Shown: positions 28,699 through 38,373, counted from the first letter of the stretch. The stretch is DNA of 64,000 bases from Marisediminitalea alba (GCF_002993365.1 NZ_PVNP01000196.1:1-64000), one strand, 5' to 3'. The notes: generated by a model not told the origin, from the letters alone. Translations and numbers: made by a program.

Positions 28699-30156
28699 TT
28701 ATTGGTCTTCCTGCTGAGGGATTACAACCCGAAAACAAACCTCGGCGTAATCTACGTCAATCACATTTACTTCTCCGTGCATGATCCTGGCACAATCCGC
28801 CACAATGGATAAGCCCAGTCCGGTGCCGATCACATTATCGTTTCGGGCACCATCGCCGCGCACAAAGGGTTCAAATAAATTACTAATTTTTTCCGGCGGA
28901 ATTTTGCTACCGTGGTTAGCAACGTCTATCAGCGCGGTATCATTTTCAACAGCCACCCGGATATAAATGGTTTTGTCTAAGGCGCCGTGTGCCACCGCAT
29001 TAGACAACAAATTATCGAATATACGGCGCAATAGTTCAGCATCAGCGCTGATGCTGCTGGCTTCAATATTCACCGCTAATTTATGGTTCTGCAAGGCCAA
29101 CTGATAATCTTCGATACACTGGCTAACCATTTGTTCCACATCCACCCGGGTAAAACTGGCCTGAGCCTGTTGTAACAGCAGGTTGTAATCCAGAAGTTTT
29201 TCAATCAACGTGTTTAACCGTGACGTACTGCTGGCCAGCAAACTCATGACTTCTTGCTGGGATTCGGATAGTGCTCCTACCGTACCATCGGTAAGTAATG
29301 CACACCCTTCCTTTATACTCGCTAACGGGGTTTTTAATTCGTGAGCGGCGTGTCTTAGCAGCGCAGTGCGAATATGCTCCAGTTGCGCCAGCCGCTCGCC
29401 CAGCCAGTGAAGATCTTTCTCTACACCGACCAGTTCTTTGGGTGCCCGGGTCGACAGCGGCGGCAATCGGCCTTGTTGTCTGGCAAGCATGCGGATGATT
29501 AATTTTAACTTACGCACCGGGTTGATAACCAACTGGCTGCCTAACAAAATCAGCGCCAGCGATACCGATACTAACAATGCGCTCAGCCAGGACTGCTTAG
29601 CCTGCATGTCTGCCACGTCCTGGCGCTGTACCGTTAAGCGCGCCTCAATGGCATCATCCACACTTTCGTGAACATCCACCAGCGCTGTGCGCAAACGTCC
29701 CAGCCCGGGCGCTAAATCGGCTTCGCTGGTAAAGGCTGAAAAAGATTTAAGTTCGGCCAGAACAGTATTTACCGATTCACAGCCATCTACGCTGACCTTA
29801 GCATCGCAGAGTGCCGCATAGCGTTCATCAAAACGTATTAACGCATTTTGCACCAACCGTTCCGCGACGTCGTTTTTAAGTACCTGATACTGGCGCAAAG
29901 CACGCTCAAGCACCACGCTGGCACTTTCGAGTTGTTGCACTTTCGAGACGATACCCGCTATTTGCTGAGTTTCATCAATGGTCATCCGACTAACTCTGGT
30001 TAAGTCGGTATGACTTTGCCACAACAAGGCGGCCAACGGGATGAGGGCAACTAAAAAGCTGCCGATAATGAGCTGACGTAACGACCCTAAACGCAAGAGC
30101 GAACCACTATCTATTAAACGTGACGCAAGCATCGCATAGCGTTGAGAGTTCGACAA
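28699..30156 (-). CDS. glrK: Sensor histidine kinase GlrK (QseE/YfhK)
   Basis: Membrane kinase partner of GlrR. TM1 (about 25-45), periplasmic helical sensor (about 46-185), TM2 (about 188-210), HAMP, H-box HAAHELKTPLASIKEG, and ATPase domain with N-box RRIFDNLLSNAVAHG and G-boxes DVANHGSK, GTGLGLSIV. The only in-frame start covering the conserved N-terminus is TTG at 30156 with AGGCG upstream; an ATG at 30132 is an alternative. 485 aa. Confidence 0.9.
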   Translation of the reverse strand: MSNSQRYAMLASRLIDSGSLLRLGSLRQLIIGSFLVALIPLAALLWQSHTDLTRVSRMTIDETQQIAGIVSKVQQLESASVVLERALRQYQVLKNDVAERLVQNALIRFDERYAALCDAKVSVDGCESVNTVLAELKSFSAFTSEADLAPGLGRLRTALVDVHESVDDAIEARLTVQRQDVADMQAKQSWLSALLVSVSLALILLGSQLVINPVRKLKLIIRMLARQQGRLPPLSTRAPKELVGVEKDLHWLGERLAQLEHIRTALLRHAAHELKTPLASIKEGCALLTDGTVGALSESQQEVMSLLASSTSRLNTLIEKLLDYNLLLQQAQASFTRVDVEQMVSQCIEDYQLALQNHKLAVNIEASSISADAELLRRIFDNLLSNAVAHGALDKTIYIRVAVENDTALIDVANHGSKIPPEKISNLFEPFVRGDGARNDNVIGTGLGLSIVADCARIMHGEVNVIDVDYAEVCFRVVIPQQEDQ

Positions 30157-30211
30157 CGTGTTAACGCCTATTTGGCAAATTCACCGGACTAAATGGCTGC
30201 AAAACGCTGAT

Positions 30212-30460
30212 TTACACTGACAGCGACAGTACTTCACGGCCATAATCTGAACTGATTAATTCGGCTTCACTGATTTTGCCATCTTCGTTGATATCGATGT
30301 CACCAAACTCGCGCAACAAATCGGTGTTTTTTACTGCTTCGCGCAGGGTAATAAATCCATCATCGTCAGAGTCCATCTTTTCCATGAATTCCTGACTGGT
30401 TGGAATCGCTGCTGCTGAAAAGGTTGTTACCGCTGCTAAGGCCAGAATAATAGTACGCAT
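30212..30460 (-). CDS. Small secreted EF-hand calcium-binding protein
   Basis: 82 aa with a signal peptide (1-17/18, ALAAVTTFSAAA) and two canonical EF-hand loops, DSDDDGFITLRE and DINEDGKISEAE, with Asp/Asn/Glu at the chelating positions. Probably a periplasmic Ca2+-binding protein. It sits 55 bp upstream of glrK on the same strand, so it could be co-transcribed, but no functional link is known. Confidence 0.85.
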   Translation of the reverse strand: MRTIILALAAVTTFSAAAIPTSQEFMEKMDSDDDGFITLREAVKNTDLLREFGDIDINEDGKISEAELISSDYGREVLSLSV

Positions 30461-30782
30461 GGCTGTCTCCGCTTATTGTCTTTATTCGGTTATGTTTCCT
30501 TACCAGAGCAGAACTCGTACCAAAACATCATTTTATATACTTTTCATATACTTAAATATAATCACCAGATATTTCGGCGTTCTGACAACACTTATTTGTT
30601 GCTATTAAGCAACAGTTCTTTGCAAGAAAGGCCCGCTCGTTAGCAGCGTTTTTGTAATAACGGTAAAGCCACCAAGCTACTTTCAATGCTCGCAGCCCCG
30701 CAGATAAAGCAAATAAAGCCGCGAGTAAACTTGTGAAAACCCAGGGCTTGGATTACTTTTAATGCATCAGTATGTTTGGTAA
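30461..30782. other. Intergenic region between EF-hand gene and porin gene
   Basis: About 320 bp between divergent genes. It is AT-rich near 30530-30565 (ATACTTTTCATATACTTAAA) and presumably contains both promoters. No RNA gene or repeat was found. Confidence 0.4.
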
Positions 30783-32000
30783 ATGATGATGTGGTTTAAA
30801 AAGCATTTATCTCCTGTTGTCTGCCTGCTTAGCACCTTTTTTATGCTTGTCCCGGCTGCAAGCCAGGCGGATGTGGAGCTGGCCTCCGGGTTTAAGGTGT
30901 CCGGTTTCGGCCGTGTTATTGGCGGCTATCTGGATACCGGCGATGCCGCTTATCTTGATTACACCGATGAGTTCAAGTTTGACAGTCAGTCTCTGGCAGC
31001 ATTGCAGCTCGATTGGCAGGCAACTGATAAACTCAGCGTCACCTCGCAATTACTGGCTCACAGTAACTCAGATCGGGAATCTGGTGTAGAATGGTTATAC
31101 CTGACCTATCAACTCAATGACAACTGGCAGTTTCGTGCCGGAAAACAGCGTACGCCTTTTTTCCACTATTCCGACGTGCTTAATGTTGGTTTTGCTTATC
31201 ATTGGATAAACCCGCCTCAGCAACTTTACAACGGTGTACTGTTCCCTACCTATGAAGGGGTGAATGTTAATTATCGGTTTGGTAACGAAGACATACAGGC
31301 ATCCATTGAAGCCTATTGGGGCAGTTATAACGATGAATACGAAATTGCCGATGTACAGGTAAAACCCGATGTAACGAATCTGCATGGTTTTATTGGTCGG
31401 ATAAATCGTCAGAATCTGCAGTTTACGCTGGCTTTCCATCGTGGCGATATCGATGTGACCCTGCAGGAGCTGGATGATTTCCGCTCAATTCTGCAGTCTG
31501 CTGGTTATAGTGTGTCGGCAGACTCCCTGTCACCGAAAGGCAAAGTAGAAGTGTTAACTGCTGGTCTGTCATATCATAGCTTTGATTATTTTGCAGAAGC
31601 TGAGGTGATGAAACTCATAGGCGAGCCATCGGCATTTCCGGCTATGCTCAGCGCTTACCTGACAACCGGCATCTACAGTCCGCCTATGACTTACCATGTT
31701 ACTCTGGCGACATCGTCAGTTTCGTATCCTGAGCCTACAAATGAGATCCCCCTTGGACTCTCGCCAGAGTTAGACGTTTTATCTACCGCTTACGAATCGA
31801 TTTTTGACCAGTTTAACCGTGACTCACTGAACAGTATTGCCATTGGCATGCGCTACGATTTTAACGCCCACTTCGCTATCAAAGGCGATGTATCCTTCTT
31901 GCGCGGACAAGGCCAGCAGAGAGCCTTTTTTGAAGTAAAAAATGCTGACTTCGACAATTCTGCCACGCTATATCAGGTGGCTTTGGAGTGGGTGTTCTGA
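30783..32000 (+). CDS. Porin-like outer-membrane beta-barrel protein
   Basis: 405 aa. A signal peptide (about 1-29, ending ASQA) is followed by alternating amphipathic beta-strands and a C-terminal Phe (VALEWVF), the outer-membrane insertion signal. The repeat of aromatic strand ends (WLYLTYQLNDNWQFRAGKQRTPFF) resembles phosphate-selective or DcaP-like porins. It overlaps the PstS-like gene downstream by 13 bp, so the two are coupled, perhaps supplying ligand to the sensor encoded opposite. Substrate unknown. The start could be ATG 30783, 30786 or 30789. Confidence 0.7.
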   Translation: MMMWFKKHLSPVVCLLSTFFMLVPAASQADVELASGFKVSGFGRVIGGYLDTGDAAYLDYTDEFKFDSQSLAALQLDWQATDKLSVTSQLLAHSNSDRESGVEWLYLTYQLNDNWQFRAGKQRTPFFHYSDVLNVGFAYHWINPPQQLYNGVLFPTYEGVNVNYRFGNEDIQASIEAYWGSYNDEYEIADVQVKPDVTNLHGFIGRINRQNLQFTLAFHRGDIDVTLQELDDFRSILQSAGYSVSADSLSPKGKVEVLTAGLSYHSFDYFAEAEVMKLIGEPSAFPAMLSAYLTTGIYSPPMTYHVTLATSSVSYPEPTNEIPLGLSPELDVLSTAYESIFDQFNRDSLNSIAIGMRYDFNAHFAIKGDVSFLRGQGQQRAFFEVKNADFDNSATLYQVALEWVF

Positions 32001-32425
32001 TGAAACGTCTATTCCTTTTAACTTGTCTGTTAGTCAATTGCTTAGCGGCTCATGCTAAAAGCAGTGATCATGTGGTCGTTATAACGCGTCAGGACTCATC
32101 CATTAATACCATCAGTAAATCTCAACTGAGAAACCTGTTTATGAGTAATCTGGCATTGCCTGACGTAACACCCATTGCACTGTCGCCGGGAGAAGTGGCC
32201 CGCTCGATTTTTAACATCAGGGTCATCGGACTCACCGAGTCACGGATCCAGGCATACTGGGCGCAAATGCGCTTCAGCGGTCGGCAACAACGGCCAGAGA
32301 CCGCAGACAGTATTGATGAGCTGATTTTAATGATAGAGTCTTCAAAAGACACCATAGGGTATCTGCCGGAAGGCACGCCATTACCCGAAGATATTAAGAT
32401 AATTTATCGCAGCTCTGCGCAGTAA
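31988..32425 (+). CDS. Small PstS-like periplasmic substrate-binding-domain protein
   Basis: 145 aa with signal peptide (1-22, ending AAHA) and a PBP-like domain: VVVITRQDSSINTISKSQLRNLFMS, then SPGEVARSIFNIRVIGLTESRIQAYWAQMRFSGR and IGYLPEGTPLP. Such half-size PstS-like proteins are often adjacent to c-di-GMP sensors. It ends one base before the stop of the convergent GGDEF-EAL gene (32425/32426). Ligand not known. Confidence 0.7.
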   Translation: MGVLMKRLFLLTCLLVNCLAAHAKSSDHVVVITRQDSSINTISKSQLRNLFMSNLALPDVTPIALSPGEVARSIFNIRVIGLTESRIQAYWAQMRFSGRQQRPETADSIDELILMIESSKDTIGYLPEGTPLPEDIKIIYRSSAQ

Positions 32426-34495
32426 CTAACCAGCCTGACGCTGATAGTCCGGTTGGTTTTTAATGTCGGCTAATGGCCGGGGTTTACTGAACAGGTATCC
32501 CTGTAGCGTGTCGCAGCCTAACGCCTTAAGGTATTCCCACTGCGAAATCGTTTCCACACCTTCGGCGCAAATCTTCAGTGACAGCCGCCGCGCCAGATCG
32601 ATAATCGAGATAGTCACCAACCGACTGCGTTCAGAGGTATCCAGCTCCATCACAAACTGACGGTCAATTTTGAGGGTATCTATCGTAATCCGGGTCAGAT
32701 AGCTTAGCGACGAGTAGCCGGTGCCAAAGTCATCCAATGCGATGGTACAACCGAGGTTGTGCAAGCGCTTAAATAAGGATTCGCTGGTTTCAAAGTTGTC
32801 GAGGTAGGCAGACTCAGTTACCTCAAACTCCACATTCTCCGGATTGACGGAGTGAGCCTGAAACGCATTATATATCCAGTCAAATAACTCGCTATGACGC
32901 AAATCATGCACCGATAAATTGATCGCCAGGCGTATTTTAGGTGTGTAGATACTCATCAGCTCGGCCAGTTCCTTACTGGCCTGATTAAGTACCCACTGGG
33001 TAATAGAAGTAATTTTACCCGCCTGTTCAGCGACCAGGATAAACTCAGAGGGCATGACCGGACCTAACTCAGGATGGTGCCAGCGAATTAGCGCCTCCAG
33101 CGAATCAATCTCGCCATTCAGGTTAATTTTAGGCTGATAATGTAAGCTGAACTGGTTTTCTTCTATCGCCGCTTCTATGCTGTTGGCGATGAGGATCTTG
33201 CGCTTATGAGATTCCGACATCTCAGGGTCGAATATTGTATAAACACCCCGCCCCCGCGCTTTTGAACGATACATGGCAAGGTCGGCATTACTCACCAGTT
33301 GACTGAGGTCGTAACCGGCTTCGCGGGCTTTCGCCACGCCAATACTCACGCCAACTCTCAGCGACAGGCCTTATAGTTTGAAAGGCTCTGCAAATGCCGA
33401 CAATACCCGTTCCGATACGGTGGCCATATTCAGTTCAGTAACATCGCGGTCCGGGATGATTAAAAACTCGTCACCGCCCAGCCGGGCGAGAATATCACCA
33501 TCACGCAGAATAGCTTTCACCCTTTCAGCCACTTCGATCAGGATCATATCGCCGGTTTCATGACCTAAAGAGTCGTTGATACCTTTGAAGCCGTCAAGGT
33601 CGAAAAACATCAGGATCAGGTCGCTGTCTGCACGCTTTGCCCGCGACAGTTCAATTCGAATCGTATCCATTACAAACTGCCGGTTAGGTAAACCGGTCAG
33701 GCTGTCAAAGTTGGCCAGCCGGGTCATGGTGACCTGCTGCTCCATCAATGTTTGAGTTTGCTGCTGGTTAATTGATAGTTCATCTTCAATGGTCGCCATC
33801 AGGCGGTTGATGTGTTCGCCAAGACGCTTGATTTCTGAGGTACCCTGCACATCATGACGGGAGGTGTAATCCTTGGAGTCGATGACCATCTGGGTAAAAC
33901 GGGATAACAGCTCCAACGGCTTAAAGGAGCGCCGAAGCATTATTAAAGAAAGAAAAATAGTCGCAGTCAGAAGCAGTACCACCCAGGGTGTTGTTCTGAA
34001 AATTAATGAGCGGCGGCTTTCTGCCAGGCTGGTGTTCAGATCATTTACGATCAACAGATAGCCAACCGGGAAAGCCTGTTCACCGATACGTTCCAGGCTA
34101 ATCAGTTTGCCCTGTTCAATGTTAATTCCCAGTTCATACACTGACGGATCTATCGGCGGGTCCTGTAAGCCCTGCTCAGTTCGGCGTGCGCCGCGCCCTA
34201 CGTAATGCTCAACCTGGTTATACTCGTTGTCATAAATAGTGGCGTTGATCACATTATTGTACGGCTCAAGCCTCAACAAGACGATACTCAGCGCAAAACT
34301 ATCCCTCTCGGTCTGCTCCATGTAGGGCACCAAGTCGTTAGCCATATTTCGGGTTAGCGCGAACAGGTTGTTCTTCTGCGATTCGAGAAAAAGTTCTTCA
34401 TGTTCAGCAACAGCGAGCCAAAGCACCCATGTTGAAGATGTCATCACAACGATGCTCAATATCACGGCCATCGCCGTTCGGATACTACTGAACAT
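32426..34495 (-). pseudogene. CHASE8/HAMP-GGDEF-EAL c-di-GMP protein interrupted by an in-frame ochre codon
   Basis: Read as a single frame, the minus strand encodes TM1 (about 7-27), a CHASE8-like periplasmic sensor (to about 160), TM2 (about 170-190), HAMP, a GGDEF domain with the active motif RLGGDEFLI and an EAL domain (LEALIRWHHPELGP, DDFGTGYSSLSYL, LKICAEGVE). A TAA at 33373-33371 falls after FAEPFKL and is followed in the same frame by GLSLRVGVSIGVAKAREAG, the conserved end of GGDEF, so the gene is cut by one nonsense codon and not a frameshift. The N-half (33371-34495) ends inside GGDEF; the C-half could restart at GTG 33349. It would otherwise make and degrade c-di-GMP. TerB-like gene 21 bp upstream. 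Confidence 0.8.
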
Positions 34496-34516
34496 TATAA
34501 AGGTTATCTCATCATC

Positions 34517-34957
34517 TTATTTCGTGGTCTGCACTTCCAGCTTTGCCTTAATGAAACGGCTATGAGGAATATAAAGCAGGTCGGCAATCTTACGTATTAT
34601 ATGTTCTTCATCCGGGCTCAGCGTTGCATCTGCGAAAGCAATCTGCCATAACCCTCTCATCACCCGCTCCTTGTGTTCAGCACTCATTCCTTCATTTAAT
34701 GCTTTGGTAAACTGTACTAAATCTACGGCTTCTTCTGAACGTTTTTCACCCACACTGACAATATTTGTTATCTCTTCTTCAGTCAGATCAAAGTTTTCGC
34801 GAATTAGTTGTTTAAGTGTAGCCAATTCACGTTCATCGGACAGGCTATCTGCTCTGACCACCTCACTCAATAACGCCGCAGTAGCGATCTCCACCTGATG
34901 AGGGCTCTGGCTGACTTCTGGTGAATCTTTAAACAGATTCAGGATGGATTTCAACAT
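34517..34957 (-). CDS. TerB-like (DjlA N-terminal-type) cytosolic protein
   Basis: 146 aa helical protein with TerB/DUF533-type pattern: AALLSEVVRADSLSDERELATLKQL near the start and DATLSPDEEHIIRKIADLLYIPHSRF at the end. The paired acidic stretches are candidate divalent-metal ligands. Often annotated as tellurite-resistance TerB, but the ter operon is absent and the role unknown. Directly upstream of the GGDEF-EAL gene. Confidence 0.8.
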   Translation of the reverse strand: MLKSILNLFKDSPEVSQSPHQVEIATAALLSEVVRADSLSDERELATLKQLIRENFDLTEEEITNIVSVGEKRSEEAVDLVQFTKALNEGMSAEHKERVMRGLWQIAFADATLSPDEEHIIRKIADLLYIPHSRFIKAKLEVQTTK

Positions 34958-35054
34958 GCTTTACTCCGCTTTGCTATTGTCCATTAGTTCATTAATTTGA
35001 CCGCGAACTGAGCCAGGAAATCTTTCGTTAATCCTGCGTTTTGTAGCACTGAAC

Positions 35055-36731
35055 CTAACTGGGGATATCGGCATCATCAATAATGGGAGCAATGGGTAGT
35101 ATTACTTTGATTTGCTTGCCAGAACCGGATATTTGCAAGGACTGACATAATTCTTTTATCAGCACGAAACCGCGGCCAAAGGTTTCATCTTCGCAATTTT
35201 TAAGCGATGCCGCGTCAAAACCAGGGCCACTATCCTGCATACTAATTTCCAACACGTTTTCTGGCATCAGCCGCTCCACGGTAATCCAGATATCGCCCTG
35301 CTCCAACTGCTCAATTCTTTCCGTGCGCTGTTCATAATATTCAATGAACCCTTCCGGTTCGGCTTTCAGGTCTGATGACAAGCCCAGAATGCCATGCTCT
35401 ATGGCATTGTTGGTAAGCTCGGTGATAACAGTAAACAGCTCAGAACGTATCGCGGCCAGACCCGGAATACTGTTTACGATAGCAACGACCTGGTCGATCA
35501 CCTGAGCGTCTTTAATGTGTTGCGCGGTTAAATGAAATGACAGATTAAACGGAATTGGCTCAGCCAGCAGCTCCGGGAGTTTAAACTGAAATGGCCTGCT
35601 CTTGAACAAGACAATGGTAATATCATCTTCAGCCGCAGCTCCGGCGCGATAGAGCTCTGCCTTATCGACCAATAACTGAGCATTTACCTGGTTGTTGCGG
35701 GTAAACCACTGTTCCACCCCTTCCTCGCCAAGCATCCCTAATTCTTTATGATGACTTTCCATCAGGCCATCAGTGTAGAGTAGTAAGGTATCGCCCCACT
35801 CGGTTTCAAAATTCTGGGTCTGGTTGTCAAACTCGTGATCTTCGAGAATGCCCAGCGGCATATGCTGTGGATCAATTAGCAGTCGAATCTCCTGCTCTGG
35901 TGTTTTCACTGCCAGCCTGGGCAGGCCACCGCTCCACAGCGTAAAATTTTTGCCGTTAGCATGAATTTCTAAGATGCTGGCCACGCAAAACATATCAGCA
36001 GGTAATAAGTTAACCAGCAAGCGATTAAGCCTTGAGGCCATCTCGCCCACAGCCAGGCCTTTTAATGTCATGGCCGTAAACAGTTGGGCAACCGGTATAG
36101 CGCCAATCGCCGAAGCCAGACCATGACCGGTAAAATCGCCGATAAACAAATAAACCCCGCCGGAGGGGCTTTGCTCACATAAAAACAGATCGCCGTTGAA
36201 TTGTGCTTCAGGCTGGGTATAAAAATCGAAATAATCCGTGGTTATTGGATTGCGACCAATGGCATTATCAAAAATATGCTCAACAATATGGTGATTTCTT
36301 TCCACTTCCAGTTGGAAATACGTGAGCGACTGGTTTTTATCCTGAATTTCCAGACTCAGCTGCCGGGTTCGCTCATGGGCTTTTACCTTGGCATGCAGGA
36401 TGATTTTTTCAAAGGGTTTGGAAATAAAGTCATCGCCGCCGCTTTCCAGGCATTTTACCAGGCTTTGTTCGTCATCCAGACTGGTAATAAACAAGATGGG
36501 TAAATAACAATCCGGTGACGAGGCTTTGATTTGCGGGGCTGCTTCTATGCCCGACATCCCCGGCATGATCACATCGAGCAAAACAATATCCGGCTTATGC
36601 CGCCGGGCTACTTCAACCGCTTCCAGGCCATTGCCTGCTTCGATAAAATCACTGTAGCCCGCTTCAATGAGTATTTCCCGCAGCATAATGCGGTTGATTT
36701 CTTCATCGTCAACTATCAGGATTTTTATCAT
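35055..36731 (-). CDS. Response regulator with PP2C (SpoIIE) phosphatase and anti-sigma HATPase domains
   Basis: 558 aa three-domain partner-switching protein. The receiver (1-125) has KILIVDDEE and the acceptor Asp in PDIVLLDVIMPGMSG. The PP2C domain (about 165-375) has GDFTGHGLASAIG and LLLYTDGLMES. The HATPase_c (about 400-550) has ELTNNAIEHGILG and DSGPGFD. This is the layout of Pseudomonas HsbR, which dephosphorylates and phosphorylates the STAS partner HsbA. The STAS gene is 21 bp upstream, supporting a similar circuit. Target (anti-sigma, FlgM or a c-di-GMP enzyme) not encoded here. Confidence 0.88.
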   Translation of the reverse strand: MIKILIVDDEEINRIMLREILIEAGYSDFIEAGNGLEAVEVARRHKPDIVLLDVIMPGMSGIEAAPQIKASSPDCYLPILFITSLDDEQSLVKCLESGGDDFISKPFEKIILHAKVKAHERTRQLSLEIQDKNQSLTYFQLEVERNHHIVEHIFDNAIGRNPITTDYFDFYTQPEAQFNGDLFLCEQSPSGGVYLFIGDFTGHGLASAIGAIPVAQLFTAMTLKGLAVGEMASRLNRLLVNLLPADMFCVASILEIHANGKNFTLWSGGLPRLAVKTPEQEIRLLIDPQHMPLGILEDHEFDNQTQNFETEWGDTLLLYTDGLMESHHKELGMLGEEGVEQWFTRNNQVNAQLLVDKAELYRAGAAAEDDITIVLFKSRPFQFKLPELLAEPIPFNLSFHLTAQHIKDAQVIDQVVAIVNSIPGLAAIRSELFTVITELTNNAIEHGILGLSSDLKAEPEGFIEYYEQRTERIEQLEQGDIWITVERLMPENVLEISMQDSGPGFDAASLKNCEDETFGRGFVLIKELCQSLQISGSGKQIKVILPIAPIIDDADIPS

Positions 36732-36751
36732 GCAGAGACCACTACCCGCTT

Positions 36752-37054
36752 CTATTGAATATCAAACTTTTTATTAAATCGCGAAATTTGCAGGATCCGC
36801 GCTATTTGTGGTCGGGTATTCAGGATACGGTAGGTTAACTGGCGCTCTGCCAGTACTTTTTGCATATTCAGCAACATGCCCAGAGCCGAACTATCCATAT
36901 ACTGTGTGGCTGATAAATCAATGTCGATTTGGTTTACCCGGGGATCGAGATCTTCGTAGGTATTACGAAACTCGGTTACCAACGAGAAGTCAAACCGCTC
37001 ACCAATTTTAATGTTGAAGGTCGAATCATTGACAACTTCAGCTTTTATACTCAT
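36752..37054 (-). CDS. STAS-domain anti-sigma factor antagonist (HsbA-like)
   Basis: 100 aa SpoIIAA/RsbV fold: FNIKIGERFDFSLVTEFRN, and the regulatory Ser pair in LSATQYMDSSALGMLL which would be phosphorylated by the HATPase domain of the next gene. The start is ATG 37054 with GGGAG at good spacing; the 4-residue longer form lacks it. First of the operon with the REC-PP2C-HATPase regulator. Confidence 0.88.
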   Translation of the reverse strand: MSIKAEVVNDSTFNIKIGERFDFSLVTEFRNTYEDLDPRVNQIDIDLSATQYMDSSALGMLLNMQKVLAERQLTYRILNTRPQIARILQISRFNKKFDIQ

Positions 37055-37189
37055 TTGTGCTCCCACTCACAACTGGCGTTTGCTACTATTAATACTAGCA
37101 ACGCGTTAATTTATCCACTGCAGAATAAGTTGTTACAACCACTTCGGCTTATTTGATTGTAGTCCAGTTTTAAAGAGTTACAGCAAAGT

Positions 37190-37516
37190 ATGCAAAATTC
37201 GAGACTCGTTTACAGCACTGATGGCGGTAAAGTCGATCAGTCCCGGCAAGCAGCGGACACCCGCTCGGTTAATAAAGATGGAATCGCCCGTATTCAGCGC
37301 GAAACCAAAGGTCGCAAAGGTAAAGGGGTATCTATCATTACCGGGCTCGACCAAAATGCTGATGAATTAAAAGCGCTGTGTACTGTATTAAAGAAAAAAT
37401 GTGGCTGTGGTGGCGCGATTAAGGCCGGCACCATTGAGCTGCAAACTGACGCCAGGGATAAAATTCAGCAATTACTTGAACAGCAGGGTATCAAATCCAA
37501 AGTGGCAGGTGGTTAG
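37190..37516 (+). CDS. yciH: Translation initiation factor SUI1-family protein YciH
   Basis: 108 aa eIF1/SUI1-like protein. KGRKGKGVSIITGLDQNADELKALCTVLKKKCGCGGAIKAGTIELQ is the diagnostic core. Bacterial YciH may aid start-codon fidelity during stress; it is not essential in E. coli. Starts 136 bp from the STAS gene, divergent. Confidence 0.9.
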   Translation: MQNSRLVYSTDGGKVDQSRQAADTRSVNKDGIARIQRETKGRKGKGVSIITGLDQNADELKALCTVLKKKCGCGGAIKAGTIELQTDARDKIQQLLEQQGIKSKVAGG

Positions 37517-37572
37517 TACTAATCCAAACGTCAATATAATAACAACCAGAATACACAACGAAGAGAATTTGA

Positions 37573-38373
37573 ATGGAAAAGTTATCAATCTCAGATCTGA
37601 ATATCGTGTTGGTAGAGCCTTCCGATACACAGCGTAAGATTATTTCCGGCATGCTCACAAAAGAAAATGTGAAGCAAATCGACACCGCAGCCAACATTGC
37701 TGAGGCCAGAAAACTGGTTGAGCTGCACGGTGCCGACCTGATTGTCAGCGCCATGTATTTTGAAGACGGCACGGCGCTGGATTTACTCAAATTTACCAAA
37801 GAACATGCTTCTTATAAGCATATTCCTTTTATGCTGGTGTCCAGTGAATCCCGCACCAGCAAGCTTGAAGAATTTAAACAAGCCGGTGTGGCGGCTATCC
37901 TGCCGAAACCGTTTGAAACCATTCATTTGCACCGGGCGCTGAATGCCAGCCTGGATTTGCTCAACACCGACGAACTCGAACTCGACCTGTTTGACATCCA
38001 TGAAGTACGCGTCCTGCTGGTAGATGACAGTAAGCTGGCCAGAAATCATATTCGCCGGGTATTAGAGGGCATGGGGCTGCAAAAAATTAAAGAGGCAGAA
38101 AATGGCGCCATGGCGTTAACGCTGATTAAAGACGAACCCTTTGATTTGGTGGTTACCGACTACAACATGCCAGAGATGGACGGCCGGGAACTATCCGAGT
38201 TCATTCGCTTTAATCCGGAAACGTCGCATATCCCGATCATTATGGTGACCTCCGAAGCCGCTAACAGTGTTCACATGGCCAATATCCAGCAAACCGGTGT
38301 CAACGCTTTGTGTGACAAGCCCTTTGAACCGGCGGAAGTGAGAACCATGTTGGCGGCGCTGCTGAGTGACTAA
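37573..38373 (+). CDS. Tandem receiver-domain protein (REC-REC), first receiver degenerate
   Basis: 266 aa with two CheY-like domains and no output domain. The second (about 140-266) is canonical: VLLVDDSKLARNHIRRVLEGMG, acceptor Asp in LVVTDYNMPEMDG and Lys in CDKPFEP. The first (about 8-125) has an Ala at the acceptor position (ADLIVSAMYFEDG) and E instead of DD at the start (IVLVEPSD), so it should not be phosphorylated. Adjacent to the REC-PP2C-HATPase/STAS pair, so a phosphosignalling adaptor role in that circuit is likely. Confidence 0.85.
   Translation: MEKLSISDLNIVLVEPSDTQRKIISGMLTKENVKQIDTAANIAEARKLVELHGADLIVSAMYFEDGTALDLLKFTKEHASYKHIPFMLVSSESRTSKLEEFKQAGVAAILPKPFETIHLHRALNASLDLLNTDELELDLFDIHEVRVLLVDDSKLARNHIRRVLEGMGLQKIKEAENGAMALTLIKDEPFDLVVTDYNMPEMDGRELSEFIRFNPETSHIPIIMVTSEAANSVHMANIQQTGVNALCDKPFEPAEVRTMLAALLSD

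Noticed and set aside
33340-33380. A frameshift separating the GGDEF and EAL halves.
   Set aside because: Codon phase computed across 33371 to 33349 is the same, so it is one in-frame stop codon and not an indel.
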